Positions 34,038-44,198 are shown, counted from the first letter of the stretch. The stretch is 64,000 nucleotides of DNA from Lumbricus rubellus (GCA_945859605.1 OX243824.1:30825869-30889868); one strand, 5' to 3'. Notes: generated by a model not told the origin, from the sequence alone. Program-made: numbers and translations.

Positions 34038-34513
34038 TTTTCTATCTTCTCGCTGTTGTCAAATCGAAAGCGACATTTGCTTCTGAGTTATTCACTTGCC
34101 ATGTGCGTAATCTGACGATCACAGTCGATGACAATTTCACGATCTACTTCGATGGCGTTGAGATAACCGACCTTCCAAATACCATCTCCTGGAATGTTCC
34201 GGACGTTATCGATCTTTCTTGCACTACGAGGTTGATAGCTGTTCATGGGATAAATCAATATGTAGGAGGACTGGCAGGTATTCTAGCATCAACAGATGAC
34301 GACTATGTTCTGACTAATTCTTCTTGGAAATGTTCAAACGAAAGTCAATTTGGTTGGGAAGAAATCGGTTTTGACGATTCTGCTTGGCTGCTGCTGTGGA
34401 GGATGGTTCAAATGAAAATGGTCTTTGGAATTTCACAGATGGTATTAGTTCAAGCGCTGCATGGATCTGGCATGAAAACATGGATTCAGATGCATATTGC
34501 AGAAGTAAATTAG
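34038..34513 (+). CDS. galactose-binding-like exon, unit III (one-base lesion)
   Basis: Bounded by TTTTCTTTAG and GTAAGA. It encodes a jelly-roll-like domain: DDNFTIYFDGVEI, TTRLIAVHGINQY, TDDDYVLTNSSWKC, GWEEIGFDDSAW, and after the lesion DGSNENGLW...AAWIWHENMDSDAYC. The pattern GW...FDDS.W is that of galactose-binding-like domains. The exon is 476 nt, one base short of the 477 needed for its phase 1-1. The frame changes at the CTGCTGCTG run near 34386-34396, so either the gene is damaged or a base is missing in the assembly. It should be extracellular and ligand-binding, followed by the EGF exon at 35972. Confidence 0.7.
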
Positions 34514-34814
34514 GTAAGAGTTCACAGTTCCTTACTTTGTAGCCTAGGACTCTTGTTATCGTAAATCCGTTTTGCCAGAATGTCAATAGGCCTATAAACT
34601 TTTTACATTCGCTATCTTTGATTTAACGCAATTCAGTGATTATAAATGAGCACGTGCAATTGTGTGATCAGGTTTTCACAGAAAACATTAATTCTAAAAA
34701 ATTTATTTTTTCACCTAATGATATTATGGGGTTTTGTAAGCAATTACAAGTGAAAACTATTCAGTACATTTAATTCAGACTCATTTGAATAAACATCTCC
34801 TAAGCACCTGTCGT
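34514..34814. other. intron, no feature seen
   Basis: Nothing recognised. Confidence 0.35.
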
Positions 34815-34864
34815 AATCGTAATCGTGAAACTATAATTATACATGTAGTTTCAGGATTACGATT
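34815..34864. repeat. 19-bp hairpin
   Basis: 34815-34833 pairs with 34846-34864 (18 of 19 positions; core CGTAATC and GAAACTA) over a 12-nt AT loop. Confidence 0.7.
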
Positions 34865-34885
34865 TTATAGTGATACTTCAAGATA

Positions 34886-34920
34886 AACTTCTCAGAGGCG
34901 CTCCCGACCTCAGAGCACAA
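34886..34920 (-). repeat. LINE/SINE shared tail fragment
   Basis: CTTCTCAGAGGCGCTCCCGAC matches, in the same orientation, the tail of the SINE at 37205 and of the LINE at 2880. Confidence 0.5.
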
Positions 34921-35971
34921 AACCACAATCGAATATTCATGATCGTAGCATATTGATTAATCTGGAGTCTCAACGCATCCAGATACAGGTTACAAGAATA
35001 GGAGTATAATAGGAGAATAGGAGTAAAAAGTACAAGTACAAAAACAAAATCAAAACTGGCAGCCAATAACGGCACCCAGCAAGACATCAAAATAGATTGC
35101 AGAAAAAACACAACGTTAATAATTAAGTAATGTAAGCTTATTAATATCACATAGGCCTATCAATAATGGAATAAAGAAAAGTAAAATATCAGCCGCCACA
35201 CAGTAATAAAGTAAAGTAGCGGCAGCCATAAACAGGCGACCATCCGTCTGGTTATCGATGCTTATGTTGAAGTAATATGGTTCTTGAGTATCCATTAGAT
35301 GTCCTGCTAAAGATGTATACCCGGAATGGTAAATGCCGATGATAATTATACTCCTGCAGTGATATTCATATTAGGCCTAAGAGATCATGAATGTTGTAGC
35401 GTAAAGACTAGTCCAATAGATTAATAGATCTAAATTATGTAATGATGGTCGTGTTTTGAATGCTGAGCTTGTAGACTATTAGTAGGCCTGCTATCTGTGA
35501 TTACGACAGTGAAATTTGAAAACTACTGAAGAGCACAGATGTCACAAGCCATGCGTCTCTAGTTTGAACTCTGCAGACACCGTATAATACTATTTCAAAG
35601 GAAGAAGTCGAGTGGTGGGCTATGTCAATGAGCTTAAATTGAAGATGCTTTAACGGCTAGATACTGTGTGTCCATGACTTCAAGTGTTATATCCTTAAAC
35701 CATATTTCATTCATAAGCCCACTCTTGAACTATTTTAACAACAGTTAGAGATCGCTGACATGTTTGGGTCTATTATAGGCCTACACTGTATCCGGATGAA
35801 AAGTAGAACGCATAAACAATGTGTCATAACTCGGTCAAATCTTTTAGGATTTGTCCGAAATTTAAAACGCGACAACCATATTTTCTATTATGGTGTTCAA
35901 AATGTCCCATTTGCATAAGTAGCCTATACATTGTCATTGTATCTTTGATGGTAGCACCTGTTATTTTTCAG
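34921..35971. other. intron, no feature seen
   Basis: Several TAGGCCTA motifs (about 35153, 35373, 35777). No coding sequence recognised. Confidence 0.35.
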
Positions 35972-36091
35972 ATCCAAACCTTTGTGTACTCAGAAATCCT
36001 TGTTCGTTCGGTGGCACTTGCATTGATGAACCTAACGGTGGATACCAATGCATCTGTGCTCCTGGCTACACTGGGCAGAACTGTTCATTTG
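35972..36091 (+). CDS. EGF-like exon, type A3 (unit III)
   Basis: A 120-nt phase 1-1 exon (acceptor TATTTTTCAG, donor GTAAAT). It encodes a complete EGF domain (PNLCVLRNPCSFGGTC, then YQCICAPGYTGQNCSFG). It follows the galactose-binding-like exon, as in unit II. The next coding exon on this strand that fits is the damaged EGF-CA exon at 55810, beyond the Polinton. Confidence 0.82.
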
Positions 36092-36904
36092 GTAAATTCG
36101 TTCAAATATCCTCTTTGGCAAAATTACTTAACCAGCACCGTAGTTAACGAATTTTGTCTCCATTGAGACACGGTAGGATGAATTTAAATCTAAAAATAAG
36201 CTAGTTTTATTTATCTTCTGACAATAAAAATAATTTTAGATGGGACTTAATGACGTCGTCGTTTTTACTTTTTGTTGCGTTATGATTTTGAATCGTCAAA
36301 AACAGTGGGTGGAATTGCTAAAAGCATTATAACTTTTATTATGCTTGAAATGTTTTTGTCAAATTTGACAGTTATAGGCTACGTAAATATTGAATTATCT
36401 TGAAGCCTGTAAAAAGTGATTGAAAAATTCTTCCTTATGACTAAAATATTGACAAAACCTTATTGGTAGGCCTACTTTTGGCCCAGCGTGTATCATGGGT
36501 AGTATCTTTCAGGGTAACAACGAATTTGCGGCAATTTGTAAGCGCAATAGCAATATTTTATACGGCGGGTTTTGTTAACATCCGGAGTTTCGTAAGAGGT
36601 AAGAGATTTCAAATTCTCCAGTGAATAAAAGGTAAGCTTATGTGATTATGAGTCATTTTAGTGTAGTGCAGTTACGCTAGAAGTGAGTGTAAAATAAGCT
36701 ATTTTTCAAGAGAAATAATTATTTTGTAGACCAAAATATCAGATGGACAAGGAAAATACAGTGTTTCTTCCATTTTAAAGCATGATGAGAAATGCATTGA
36801 GTGATTGGAAGGCCCACAACGAATAGGCCTACCGTATAAATATTACAAATGTTCATCCTGAAATAGAAATCGGGCTTAACAGCAATCTATAATCTAGAAT
36901 GTTC
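36092..36904. other. intron, no feature seen
   Basis: Two TAGGCCTA motifs, no assigned element. Confidence 0.35.
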
Positions 36905-37996
36905 AGTTCGCATAATAAACAGCCTTTCTGTGTAATGCTTGTTTCAGACATGGAAAAGAAAGTTCTTCCTGTCTGAGGCCATCGCCAACGCGCAGTCTGA
37001 TGCAAGTAGGCCTACCGTAGATGACGACATTCAGCAGTTTGAACACACTTTCCACCAAAGTTAGTGGGTGTCGTGTTCCATGTGAATTGTGAAGCGTGTG
37101 ACTAAAGATGCTCTATTGCTTTCAACATTTTCATCTGCTGTCGACTGTTTCATCCATAACGGTCCAGGCTCTGAGAGTGACAAGAACCCTGCTGCTTGTT
37201 GGTTTGCATGTGCGCTTGTTATAGGTCTTCTTGAAGAGTTCTACTCAGAAGCGCTCCCGACAACAGTGCGGACACTGAATCGGAGTTTCACCCCAAAGCG
37301 CTGAGCAATTGCGACTGAAGGACTTGCCCGTGGTCCCTAGAAGACGGCTTAAGGTGAATTCGAACCTGCAACCCTCCGGCTGCAAGGCAACGAACATACC
37401 CACTACACCACCGCGCTCAAAAAAGAATCTGCCAAAACTCAGCACCGAAATAGATACAAAGTGCAGTCTCTGGCATAATTTTTATGACGATGGGAAGGCA
37501 TGTTCTATTCAACGCCAATAATGTTGGCATGCTATTGTTACTGTATAATGTCGACAAGCTTCTCAGCTCAGCTGTGCTTCCATGACAACTTCTTCATGAC
37601 ATGATTGTGTCAGCTGTTAAATATTTGTCGGTACGAATCTCAGCTCAGTAGATTCATAAAGTAAATCCATAATAAATAGCTCAGCCGTGAAGCATGTGTA
37701 TAATATAACGCAACGCTGTTTTTTCCATTAAAATGACCTTCAGATAGAATGATGGTGTTGGTATTCTGGACGCCATTGTGTCTAACAGTCACCTCGTGTT
37801 TCGCTGCAAGAAATGGTGGTACCGATCTTTACCAACACTTTCATCATGACTGATTCGTTGCTGCTGACCGATGTCTTTATATTGAAATCCGTTGACCAAC
37901 TGAAGTTGCAGAGAAACATTGTTTGAAGAATACTACAACGGTCGGACAAAATTATATTCAATAACTCAGTCAGTGACACTCGCGACTATGGAGTCG
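36905..37996 (+). pseudogene. hAT/ZBED-derived relic block, copy III
   Basis: Shares GAAAAGAAAGTTCTTC and CATTCAGCAGTTTG with copies I and II. A SINE (37205-37419) and then the Polinton (38003) are inserted in it. Its continuation is probably 55148-55400 (AATGGCATTGTCATCACTGG). Confidence 0.4.
37205..37419 (-). mobile_element. tRNA-derived SINE
   Basis: Read on the minus strand, it has an A box (GGTGGTGTAGTGGG) near 37410, a B box (GGTTCGAATTC) near 37360, a body containing TTGCTCAGCGCTTTGGGG, and a tail GGGAGCGCTTCTGAGTAG. The tail resembles the 3' end of the LINE at 2880-4040, suggesting that the SINE is mobilised by that LINE family. Confidence 0.75.
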
Positions 37997-38002
37997 ACCA
38001 TC

Positions 38003-38584
38003 AGTAGAGGGGGTGTAGCAAGCTCGGACATTTTGACCCAAATAGCCTTGACCTCCGCTCATTTGACCCAAATAGCCTTGACCTCCGCTCATTTGTCCAC
38101 TACAGCCTTGACCACCGCTCATTTGACCAATACAGCCTTGACCTCCGCTAACAAGTGCCAGCGAGTGCTAACAAGTGCCAGCGAGTGCTAACAAGTGCCC
38201 GCGAGTTCTAACGAGTGCCGGCGAGTGCTAACGAGTGCCAGCGAGAGCTAACAAGTGCCAGCGAGTGCTAACAAGTGCCAGCGAGTGCTAACAAGTGCCC
38301 GCGAGTTCTAACGAGTGCCGGCGAGTGCTAACGAGTGCCAGCGAGAGCTAACAAGTGCCAGCGAGTGCTAACAAGTGCCAGCGAGTGCTAACAAGTGCCA
38401 GCGAGTGCTAACAAGTGCCAGCGAGTGAAAAACTGAGTGCCCGCGCAGTCTGACCAAAACTATGCTTACTTTTTCATATTCAGCCAATGCAGCCTTACTT
38501 TTTCACATTCGACGTCTGGTACAAATTTTTTTCTCTTGCGTATAGAAAATAACTGAAAAATGGAATATACAGCTCGATCTAAAG
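38003..38584. repeat. Polinton left terminal inverted repeat (outer part)
   Basis: Outermost: four units of about 30 bp (CCGCTCATTTGACCCAAATA type, 38035-38150). Then about 14 units of a 20-bp repeat (CAGCGAGTGCTAACAAGTGC, 38150-38430). Then unique sequence matching 54575-54700. The repeat is cut at 38584 by the hAT element and resumes at 39429-39489. Confidence 0.92.
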
Positions 38585-39420
38585 CAGGGATGTCAAAGAG
38601 CTGGCCCGCGGGCCATTTCTGGCCCGCCGACGAATTTTTTCTGGCCCGCGGAGCCTTCCCTAAAGATTACAAAATTAGAGAATGAAAGTTGAAACTTTGA
38701 TATTTTACAGTCAGCGCCAAATACATGGAAGTTTTTTCTTACTGACGTCACTTTTGCTAAGACGCACACTCGCACAGCTCTTTGTAGACTGTGTAACTGT
38801 AAAGACTGTGTATCTGTGGTGTTCGGTTGGGTGTCTGTTAAAAAAATTATGAAAGTTACGAAACACTTATAATATTAAAAATGTTGTCAAAATTTCATAA
38901 GAAACGAAAGTGGACATTGAATCAAGACCTTTTCACGATATTTTTATGGATATGTATTTCTTTGTTGAATACAACAGTTATCCAGTAGGCCTAGCCTATG
39001 TTTGATTTGTCAGGAAAACGTTAGCGTTGTGAAGGGATAGGCTAGGCCTACAAGACTTAAACTTAAGGTGATAAATTTTTATTGCGAGCTTACCGGTAGA
39101 CTGTGAACCATTTATTTTATGACAATGCCTAGATTTAATGACCTTCAGCTTAGGCCAAAAGCTACGAATGTCATGTCCACGACTGATAATGAAAATTAAG
39201 ATTTGATAAGCCTCCTTATTTGGCTGTTTTTTATGCTAAAAATTGCACCATTTGAGATTTACTCATACAAAAATTTTCTGGGAATTGGCTGACCAAGCCT
39301 GGAACCAAGCCCTCTCAGATCACTATACCCAATTTTGCTCAGGAGCTTCGACACCCTGGCCCGCCACTTGTTGGAAGATGTTCATTCTGGCCCGCCACTC
39401 AAAAAGGTTTGACACCCCTG
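38585..39420. mobile_element. non-autonomous hAT element inside the Polinton repeat
   Basis: 836 bp with ends CAGGGATGTCAAA / TTTGACACCCCTG and a perfect 8-bp target duplication ATCTAAAG (38577-38584, 39421-39428). Subterminal CTGGCCCGCGGGCC and TGGCCCGCCACT are seen in many hAT families. No transposase frame. It carries two TAGGCCTA octamers. Confidence 0.92.
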
Positions 39421-39448
39421 ATCTAAAGACAAGAGATCCCAATACAAA

Positions 39449-39748
39449 ATGGACTACTCAACGTATAATCTGAAAGAATTACGACAAATCGCCAGGCGGA
39501 TCGGCTTGGTTGGATATACAAGAATGTGGAGTGCGGAGTTGATTGCTGAAATTGAAGCCTACTACGACGGTCGCGACACCCTCGTCGAACGCCCATTCCC
39601 GTATATCATCAGTGAGCATTGGGTCAATGGAAACTTGCGTGATGTTATTTGGAGCAACTACACCCGCAGCGGACGCCCATGCGTGAACATCGTCGTTGAG
39701 CGGCCACGCAATGTCGTCGCGTCTTCATTTGCAGCCTATGAATGGTGA
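39449..39748 (+). CDS. Polinton SAP-domain protein (left-arm)
   Basis: 99 codons. Residues 1-35 form a SAP-like DNA-binding helix-extension-helix (MDYSTYNLKELRQIARRIG, then WSAELIAEIEAY). The remainder (ISEHWVNGNLRDVIWSNY...) is unknown. The first 13 or so codons lie inside the terminal inverted repeat and are the same as the start of the DNA polymerase frame at the other end. The two proteins therefore share a start region and diverge where the repeat stops. The hAT insertion lies just upstream, between this start codon and a possible earlier in-frame start near 38561, so an N-terminal extension may have been lost. Confidence 0.6.
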   Translation: MDYSTYNLKELRQIARRIGLVGYTRMWSAELIAEIEAYYDGRDTLVERPFPYIISEHWVNGNLRDVIWSNYTRSGRPCVNIVVERPRNVVASSFAAYEW

Positions 39749-40244
39749 GGGAAAAAACCGTAATGTACCAAGAAATAAATACAATATAATCCAGGCCACA
39801 TTATTGTAATCTCAAATACAGACACTCGCGGAGCCGCAACACGGATGTAGAACGATCTCGGCCTAGTTGTTATTTACACAGCGAAGAGACTAAGTTCGTT
39901 TTCGCTTTCGATATTACATACGCGGCTGAATAAACCACTCATAGGCCTAATCATCATCATCAACCTGATTTGTCGTCTCTTCATTATCATCATCATCATC
40001 ATCGTCGTTGTCATAGTTGTTGTTGTTGTCATCATTATCATCATCGTCGCAGTCGTCGTTGGATGATGCGCTAATATGTAGGCTCAGAAATTGACGCCAA
40101 TAAAAATAGCAAAATAGCGACGCATCGTCGGTCATATTCGGCAGAAAATTTTCGTGCCACGCTTCGGCAGAATAAATTTCAAAAACGACCCTGTCACGTT
40201 TTATCGAAAAGTGTTCCGGGGCGCTTGGAACACCACATTATGAT
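39749..40244. other. Polinton left-arm noncoding region, ATC-rich tract
   Basis: 39947-40070 is an ATC/GTC triplet tract that gives an Asp/Asn-rich minus-strand frame (39947-40135, 62 codons). I regard this as low-complexity DNA rather than a gene, though an acidic peptide cannot be excluded. Confidence 0.5.
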
Positions 40245-40257
40245 ATACCCCCGAGTC

Positions 40258-40455
40258 ATCGAAACTTGGAATTCCCATATTTACGCCGTTAGTCGCCAAC
40301 GCAATGGACACTCATCTTCGCGTGATGCAAGAGCGTGAGCGGGCTACGACGTAGATATGGAAATCCCAAGTTTCGAAACTCGGTCTACTCATCCCCATGT
40401 GAAGGAGGAACGTGGGCGGACAGCGACGTAGATGTGGAAATCCTAAGTTTCGGAA
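40258..40455. repeat. three-copy 25-bp repeat next to integrase
   Basis: CGACGTAGAT.TGGAAATCC and the following AAGTTTCG occur at about 40348-40377 and 40419-40451 in direct orientation, and at about 40262-40287 in inverted orientation. Palindromic arrangement near the 3' end of the integrase gene. Function unknown. Confidence 0.7.
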
Positions 40456-40474
40456 ATTACTCATAATCATATGA

Positions 40475-41401
40475 TTACAATGTCAACAAGTCTTCATTTT
40501 CAATCCACGAGTTGAACCCGTCTGGGTATCCTAGCCATTTTACTAGTGATTTCTTTCCGCGTTTCCTAATCACTTTTTCGATTCTAAATATTTCTTGAGT
40601 TGTTTTCTGTAGCTCTTGTTCGTAAAAAGAGCCTTGTATTTCCTCACCATTAGAATCAGTAATCTTGTATTTGGTGGGACTGTATATTGAACCTGAGATA
40701 CTACAAAAACCTCCTCCACCCATCTACTCGTATAACCCTTTTCAAAAATGTTCTTCTTCCTAGTTATTCTGACCCGATCACCGACTGAAAACGTTGGAAT
40801 AATAGGCTCTGAAAGCTCATCGCCGTATAAATTCATAAATACGGTCTTTTCATTCGCTTTCAAACTAGCCTTCGCGGGGGTCATTTTAATGGAGGAATGT
40901 CTCGTTTCATTATATGTACTAACCATTTCGTCTAATACATCGATATATCTTCTAGTTGAATTGGCTGTAAAGTACTTGAACATTCTATCTTTCATCGAAC
41001 GCACCCATCTTTCTGCGATGCAACATTTTTCCTCGTTTTCGGTGGAATACAACTCAACCAGATTCTGTACATTTTTATTATAAAATTCTTTCCCTTTGTC
41101 GCACCAAACTTTGGCTGGCTGCCGGCCACCCCTGAGTATCTTCACGAACCCATCAGCTGTAGACTTCCCACTCTTGTCGTGTAATGGAACGATCCATCCG
41201 TATTTTGAAAACACATCTATGACGGTCAATAGATATTTCACACCATCATTATCTCTAGCGAAGGCTTGCATGTGTATTAGATCTGCCCCCAAATCTGATC
41301 AATCCCCCCAACGTAGACCCGCCTCTTTCTAAAATGTTTTACTACTGGTTTGTGTAATTCATTCGCTAACTGATTAGTCCATTTCGGGTCCTGCTGTAAT
41401 T
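40475..41401 (-). pseudogene. INT: Polinton integrase (DDE, chromodomain), two frameshifts
   Basis: Retroviral-type integrase that would insert the element DNA and create the 6-bp target duplication. The part nearest 41400 reads KWTNQLANELHKPVVKHF and then VYVGGIDQIW. The core 40570-41292 contains the three acidic residues in ADLIHMQ, KVWCDKGKEFY and CCIAERWVRSMKDRMFKYF. The C-terminal piece 40475-40723 is a chromodomain (SLVKWLGYPDGFNSWI). The three pieces are in different frames. One shift lies at a G5 run near 41290-41297 and the second near 40680-40695. All catalytic residues survive, so the damage is recent, or is an assembly artefact at homopolymers. It ends close to the PLA2-like gene, transcribed in the same direction. 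Confidence 0.85.
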
Positions 41402-41939
41402 CTAAACTTTTTTTAATCCTAACCCGAGACTCGTTTTAGCAGATAATATAGGTTTTACTATCGCCCTCTCTATTCGTTCCCGCACGCTAGGATTTGGTAT
41501 ATTGTTCAATTGGTTTATCATTGCTCTATCAGCGACATTCCTAGTGTCTAGTATTCCTAGTATCAGTGTGTTGATTGTACGCCAGGTCATGAACGTATGC
41601 GGCGCTATCTACCCTGTTTATAGGTTTGCTCCAATCTTTGGGCGTTTCGTTGGGGTTCAAACGCAAATCTAGTCTAGTACCAGGTCCAGTAAACTGGTGG
41701 CCTGGTAAATGGACTTCACCCGCAAACTTGGCCCAAGGTAATTTAATGTTGCTAGTGGCGGCGTTCAGCGAACTAACTAGATCCCCACCTCGCGCAGCAG
41801 CGGCGGGCGCCCTCACGAATTGAGTTTTTGTTTTCCCGCATACGACGCAAACACCTCTGAGCATCGATCTCCCATTATTAGCCATGGCGTTTTGCACATC
41901 TCTCGTCTCGGTATGTTGTTTACATTTTACGCAATACAT
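41402..41939 (-). pseudogene. Polinton phospholipase A2-like protein with zinc motif, frameshifted
   Basis: Start ATG at 41937-41939 (MYCVKCKQ). A CxxC...CxxC zinc-binding motif lies in the first 40 residues (MYCVKCKQHTE, GVCVVCGKTK). An Ala-rich linker follows, and then a parvovirus-VP1-type phospholipase A2 signature: LPGHQFTGPGTRLDL and the catalytic-helix pattern DSAAYVHDLAY with the His-Asp pair. Just after this the frame changes within a small tandem duplication (ACTAGGAAT...CACTAGGAAT, near 41545-41565). The C-terminus continues in another frame to 41402. In parvoviruses such a domain acts on the endosomal membrane during entry. Here a virion-associated role is inferred. Transcription is divergent from the ATPase, with only 31 bp between the start codons. 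Confidence 0.75.
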
Positions 41940-41970
41940 TTCGTTTTTTAATAATATATATATTTTTAAA
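41940..41970. promoter_or_regulatory. 31-bp bidirectional AT-rich intergenic region
   Basis: Separates the start codons of the PLA2-like gene (minus) and the ATPase (plus). It contains TAATAATATATATATTT, so both genes must start from the same small AT box. This is an inference from spacing. Confidence 0.5.
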
Positions 41971-42759
41971 ATGGAGATCAAAGATATGAGTTGGGGCACC
42001 GCGCTCTCGAAAAGATTCAATAATCCGTTGCTACCCAAAAGCATACGTGGTTTGATAGTTGGGAAATCGGCGTGTGGAAAAACAACGCTTCTTCTCAATC
42101 TTTTACTCAGGCCAGGCTGGTTGGATTATAATAACTTGCAGGTATTCGGTACTTCTCTGTTTCAACCGGAATATCGCATTATCAAAAAAGCATACGAAGA
42201 AAAATTGCCGAAAGAAGCGATCGTTCGGTTGTTCGAGCACCGAGACGAAATCGTAGGTCTAAATGCGTCGCCAGACTTCGTCATGGAAGAAATGGCAAAA
42301 AACGTAGAAGCTAAATCTGATATAATTGCCAAGTTCTTTGAGAGCGCTGACGATGTGCCAGACCCGAGAGATTTGAGCGCAGAGAAGAAGAACCTGATGA
42401 TTTTTGACGATCTTCAATTGGAACGGCAAAACAAATGTGAAACGTATTATAATCGGGGGAGGCATAGTAATGTAGATTGTTTTTACCTCGCCCAGAATTA
42501 TTTCAAATTACCGCGCCAAACAATCAGAGAAAATGCGAACTTTATTTGCCTGTTCAAACAAGACCTGAAAAATTGTAATCATATCTACAACGATCACGTG
42601 AGTACAGACATGTCGAAAGATGAGTTTCGAAAACTATGCAAAACAGTATGGGAGCAACCTCATGGATTCGTGGTTTTGGACCTAACTAGCGGCAAGTACA
42701 ATGGCAAATACCGATGCGGACTCGACGAATTTTATATAATCGAGGATCCGCTATTGTAA
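41971..42759 (+). CDS. ATP: Polinton genome-packaging ATPase (FtsK/A32 type)
   Basis: 262 residues from the ATG that directly follows TATTTTTAAA. An upstream in-frame ATG at 41884 lies inside the divergent gene and is not used here. Walker A is GKSACGKT (residues 31-38) and Walker B LMIFDDLQ (about 142-149). The later QNYFKLPRQTIRENANF segment matches the arginine-finger/sensor region of A32-like packaging ATPases. It should drive DNA into the capsid made by the genes downstream on the same strand. The frame is undamaged. Confidence 0.92.
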   Translation: MEIKDMSWGTALSKRFNNPLLPKSIRGLIVGKSACGKTTLLLNLLLRPGWLDYNNLQVFGTSLFQPEYRIIKKAYEEKLPKEAIVRLFEHRDEIVGLNASPDFVMEEMAKNVEAKSDIIAKFFESADDVPDPRDLSAEKKNLMIFDDLQLERQNKCETYYNRGRHSNVDCFYLAQNYFKLPRQTIRENANFICLFKQDLKNCNHIYNDHVSTDMSKDEFRKLCKTVWEQPHGFVVLDLTSGKYNGKYRCGLDEFYIIEDPLL

Positions 42760-42780
42760 AAATTGTATTGTATAGTAAAA

Positions 42781-43575
42781 ATGGAATCATCGCTTCTCAA
42801 ACAGATATCGGAAAACACGGAAAAGACGGCCAGTAACACGGAACCAAAAACATCATTTTCCATTTTTCTGAGCGAAAAGAGCACGCGAATCAGATCGAAG
42901 TTTAATCCGCTACTTGAACTGGAGAAGAATAAAAAATACGAAATGGCCTTAGTTGCCCTCGAGACGTACTATTCTTTTCCGAATATCGACGCGACAAACA
43001 ACGTCTTCAGGTATTCGCCGAATGCTGACACAGATTGGGTAAACATTGAAGTCCCAGAGGGCTGCTATGAAATAACGGATATCAACGGATATATACAGAG
43101 AGTGATGAAGGGGAATGGACATTTCGACGGAGTAAACGGCGCTTACTGTATCTCAATATCACCAAACACCAATACTTTGAGGTCTGTGGTAAATATAGCA
43201 GCAGGTTTTATGGTTGACTTTACGCCAGAGAATTCGATCGGAAAGGTTCTAGGTTTTAAAAGATTCATATATGATGGCGGATACAACGAATCGGAGGACT
43301 TGGTAAAAAGTTAGGGTGTAAGCAGCCTGAGAGTGACCAGCGACATTATCGGGTCTTCGTACACTAACGGAACATCGGAAAACGTGATATATTCTTTTTT
43401 CCCAAACGTGGGCCCGGGTTACAAGATTATCGAAGTGCCTCATAATTTAATATATCTCCCGATTTTGCTGTCTACAATTTCAACGATGGAAACGAGGCTC
43501 ACAGACCAACATGGGAACCTACTAAATCTTCGAGGCGAAGAATTGGCGATTCGGTTTCACATCAGAGAAGTTTGA
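42781..43575 (+). pseudogene. Polinton penton (minor capsid) protein with in-frame stop
   Basis: Start ATG at 42781 after TATAGTAAAA. The frame encodes a single-jelly-roll penton-like protein (SFSIFLSEKSTRIRSKFNPLL near the start, PEGCYEITDINGYIQ in the middle, IIEVPHNLIYLPI near the end). A TAG at 43312-43314, after 177 codons, interrupts it. The same frame is open again from 43315 to a TGA at 43573-43575, so a single nonsense change inactivates an otherwise full-length gene. It should occupy the fivefold vertices of a capsid with the major capsid protein at 46876. Confidence 0.85.
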
Positions 43576-43600
43576 AAGTTTTTTGTAATTTATTAATAAA

Positions 43601-44198
43601 ATGAGTCGTTACACATGCGTAAACGTTAATATTTCAGAAGCGCAGCAAGACAAAATTAAAAGATCACTTCAAGCGGGGGCCGGCGTGAGTATCAAAACTA
43701 TCGCACGGTGATTTGAATGGTGAACACGCTCTAGCTCTCACCCAAGCGCAAATCAATAAAATGGCAGCGGCGTACCAAAATGGAACTGGCATGATTATTA
43801 AAATGAGTAAAACGCAATTGGAGAACAACAAGAAAGTCGAGGGCGGATTCATAGGCGCTATACTTCCGTTTCTTGCGACGGCGGGACGGTACCTTCTGTC
43901 TAATGCGCTGCCAAGTTTGGCGATGGGGGCATTGAGTGGCCTTGGCTCCGCGGCAACTACTAAGATTGTGGATAAAATCAGCGGGTCGGGTGTAATGTAT
44001 GTCAAGAAAGGCGGCATAGCGTGCAAGATACGGCCGGCCGGATCTGGTTTGTACTTGTCTCCGTGGCAAAAAGGCAGCTCAATAACGGCATCCGGGCTGT
44101 ACATGAAAACAGGGTCGGGCTATGCTAGAGGCGAAGGACTTTTGTTGGGCCCCAACTCCCCGTTTCAAAACATTCCGATTCTCGGCATGATATTATAA
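43601..44198 (+). pseudogene. Polinton X-like membrane-active minor virion protein, frameshifted
   Basis: Begins ATGAGTCGTTAC after TTAATAAA. The first 36 codons end at a TGA (43709-43711). The following frame, open from upstream of 43713 to 44198, continues the protein (GEHALALTQAQINKM, then IIKMSKTQLENNKK). The shift coincides with an A4 run at 43694-43697. The middle is a hydrophobic, glycine/alanine-rich segment (GGFIGAILPFLATAGRYLL, SLAMGALSGLGSAA). A GSGLYLSPW block follows. This protein is found next to capsid genes in Polintons and adintoviruses. It is probably a virion core/membrane-disrupting component. Confidence 0.7.

Noticed and set aside
37919..38191. Frame with repeated LTSAHLTQIA peptide, mirrored at 54952-55201
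   Set aside because: It lies in the terminal inverted repeat arrays of the Polinton and merely reflects the 30-bp and 20-bp units.
38030..38440. Possible CRISPR-like array (regular 20-bp repeats)
   Set aside because: The units are contiguous with no spacers, are present at both ends in inverted orientation, and are in an animal genome.
39947..40135. Asp/Asn-rich small protein in the Polinton
   Set aside because: It derives from an ATC triplet tract. There is no AT box before its start and no similarity to known Polinton genes.
41096..41823. + strand frames opposite integrase and PLA2-like genes
   Set aside because: Antisense shadows without motifs.
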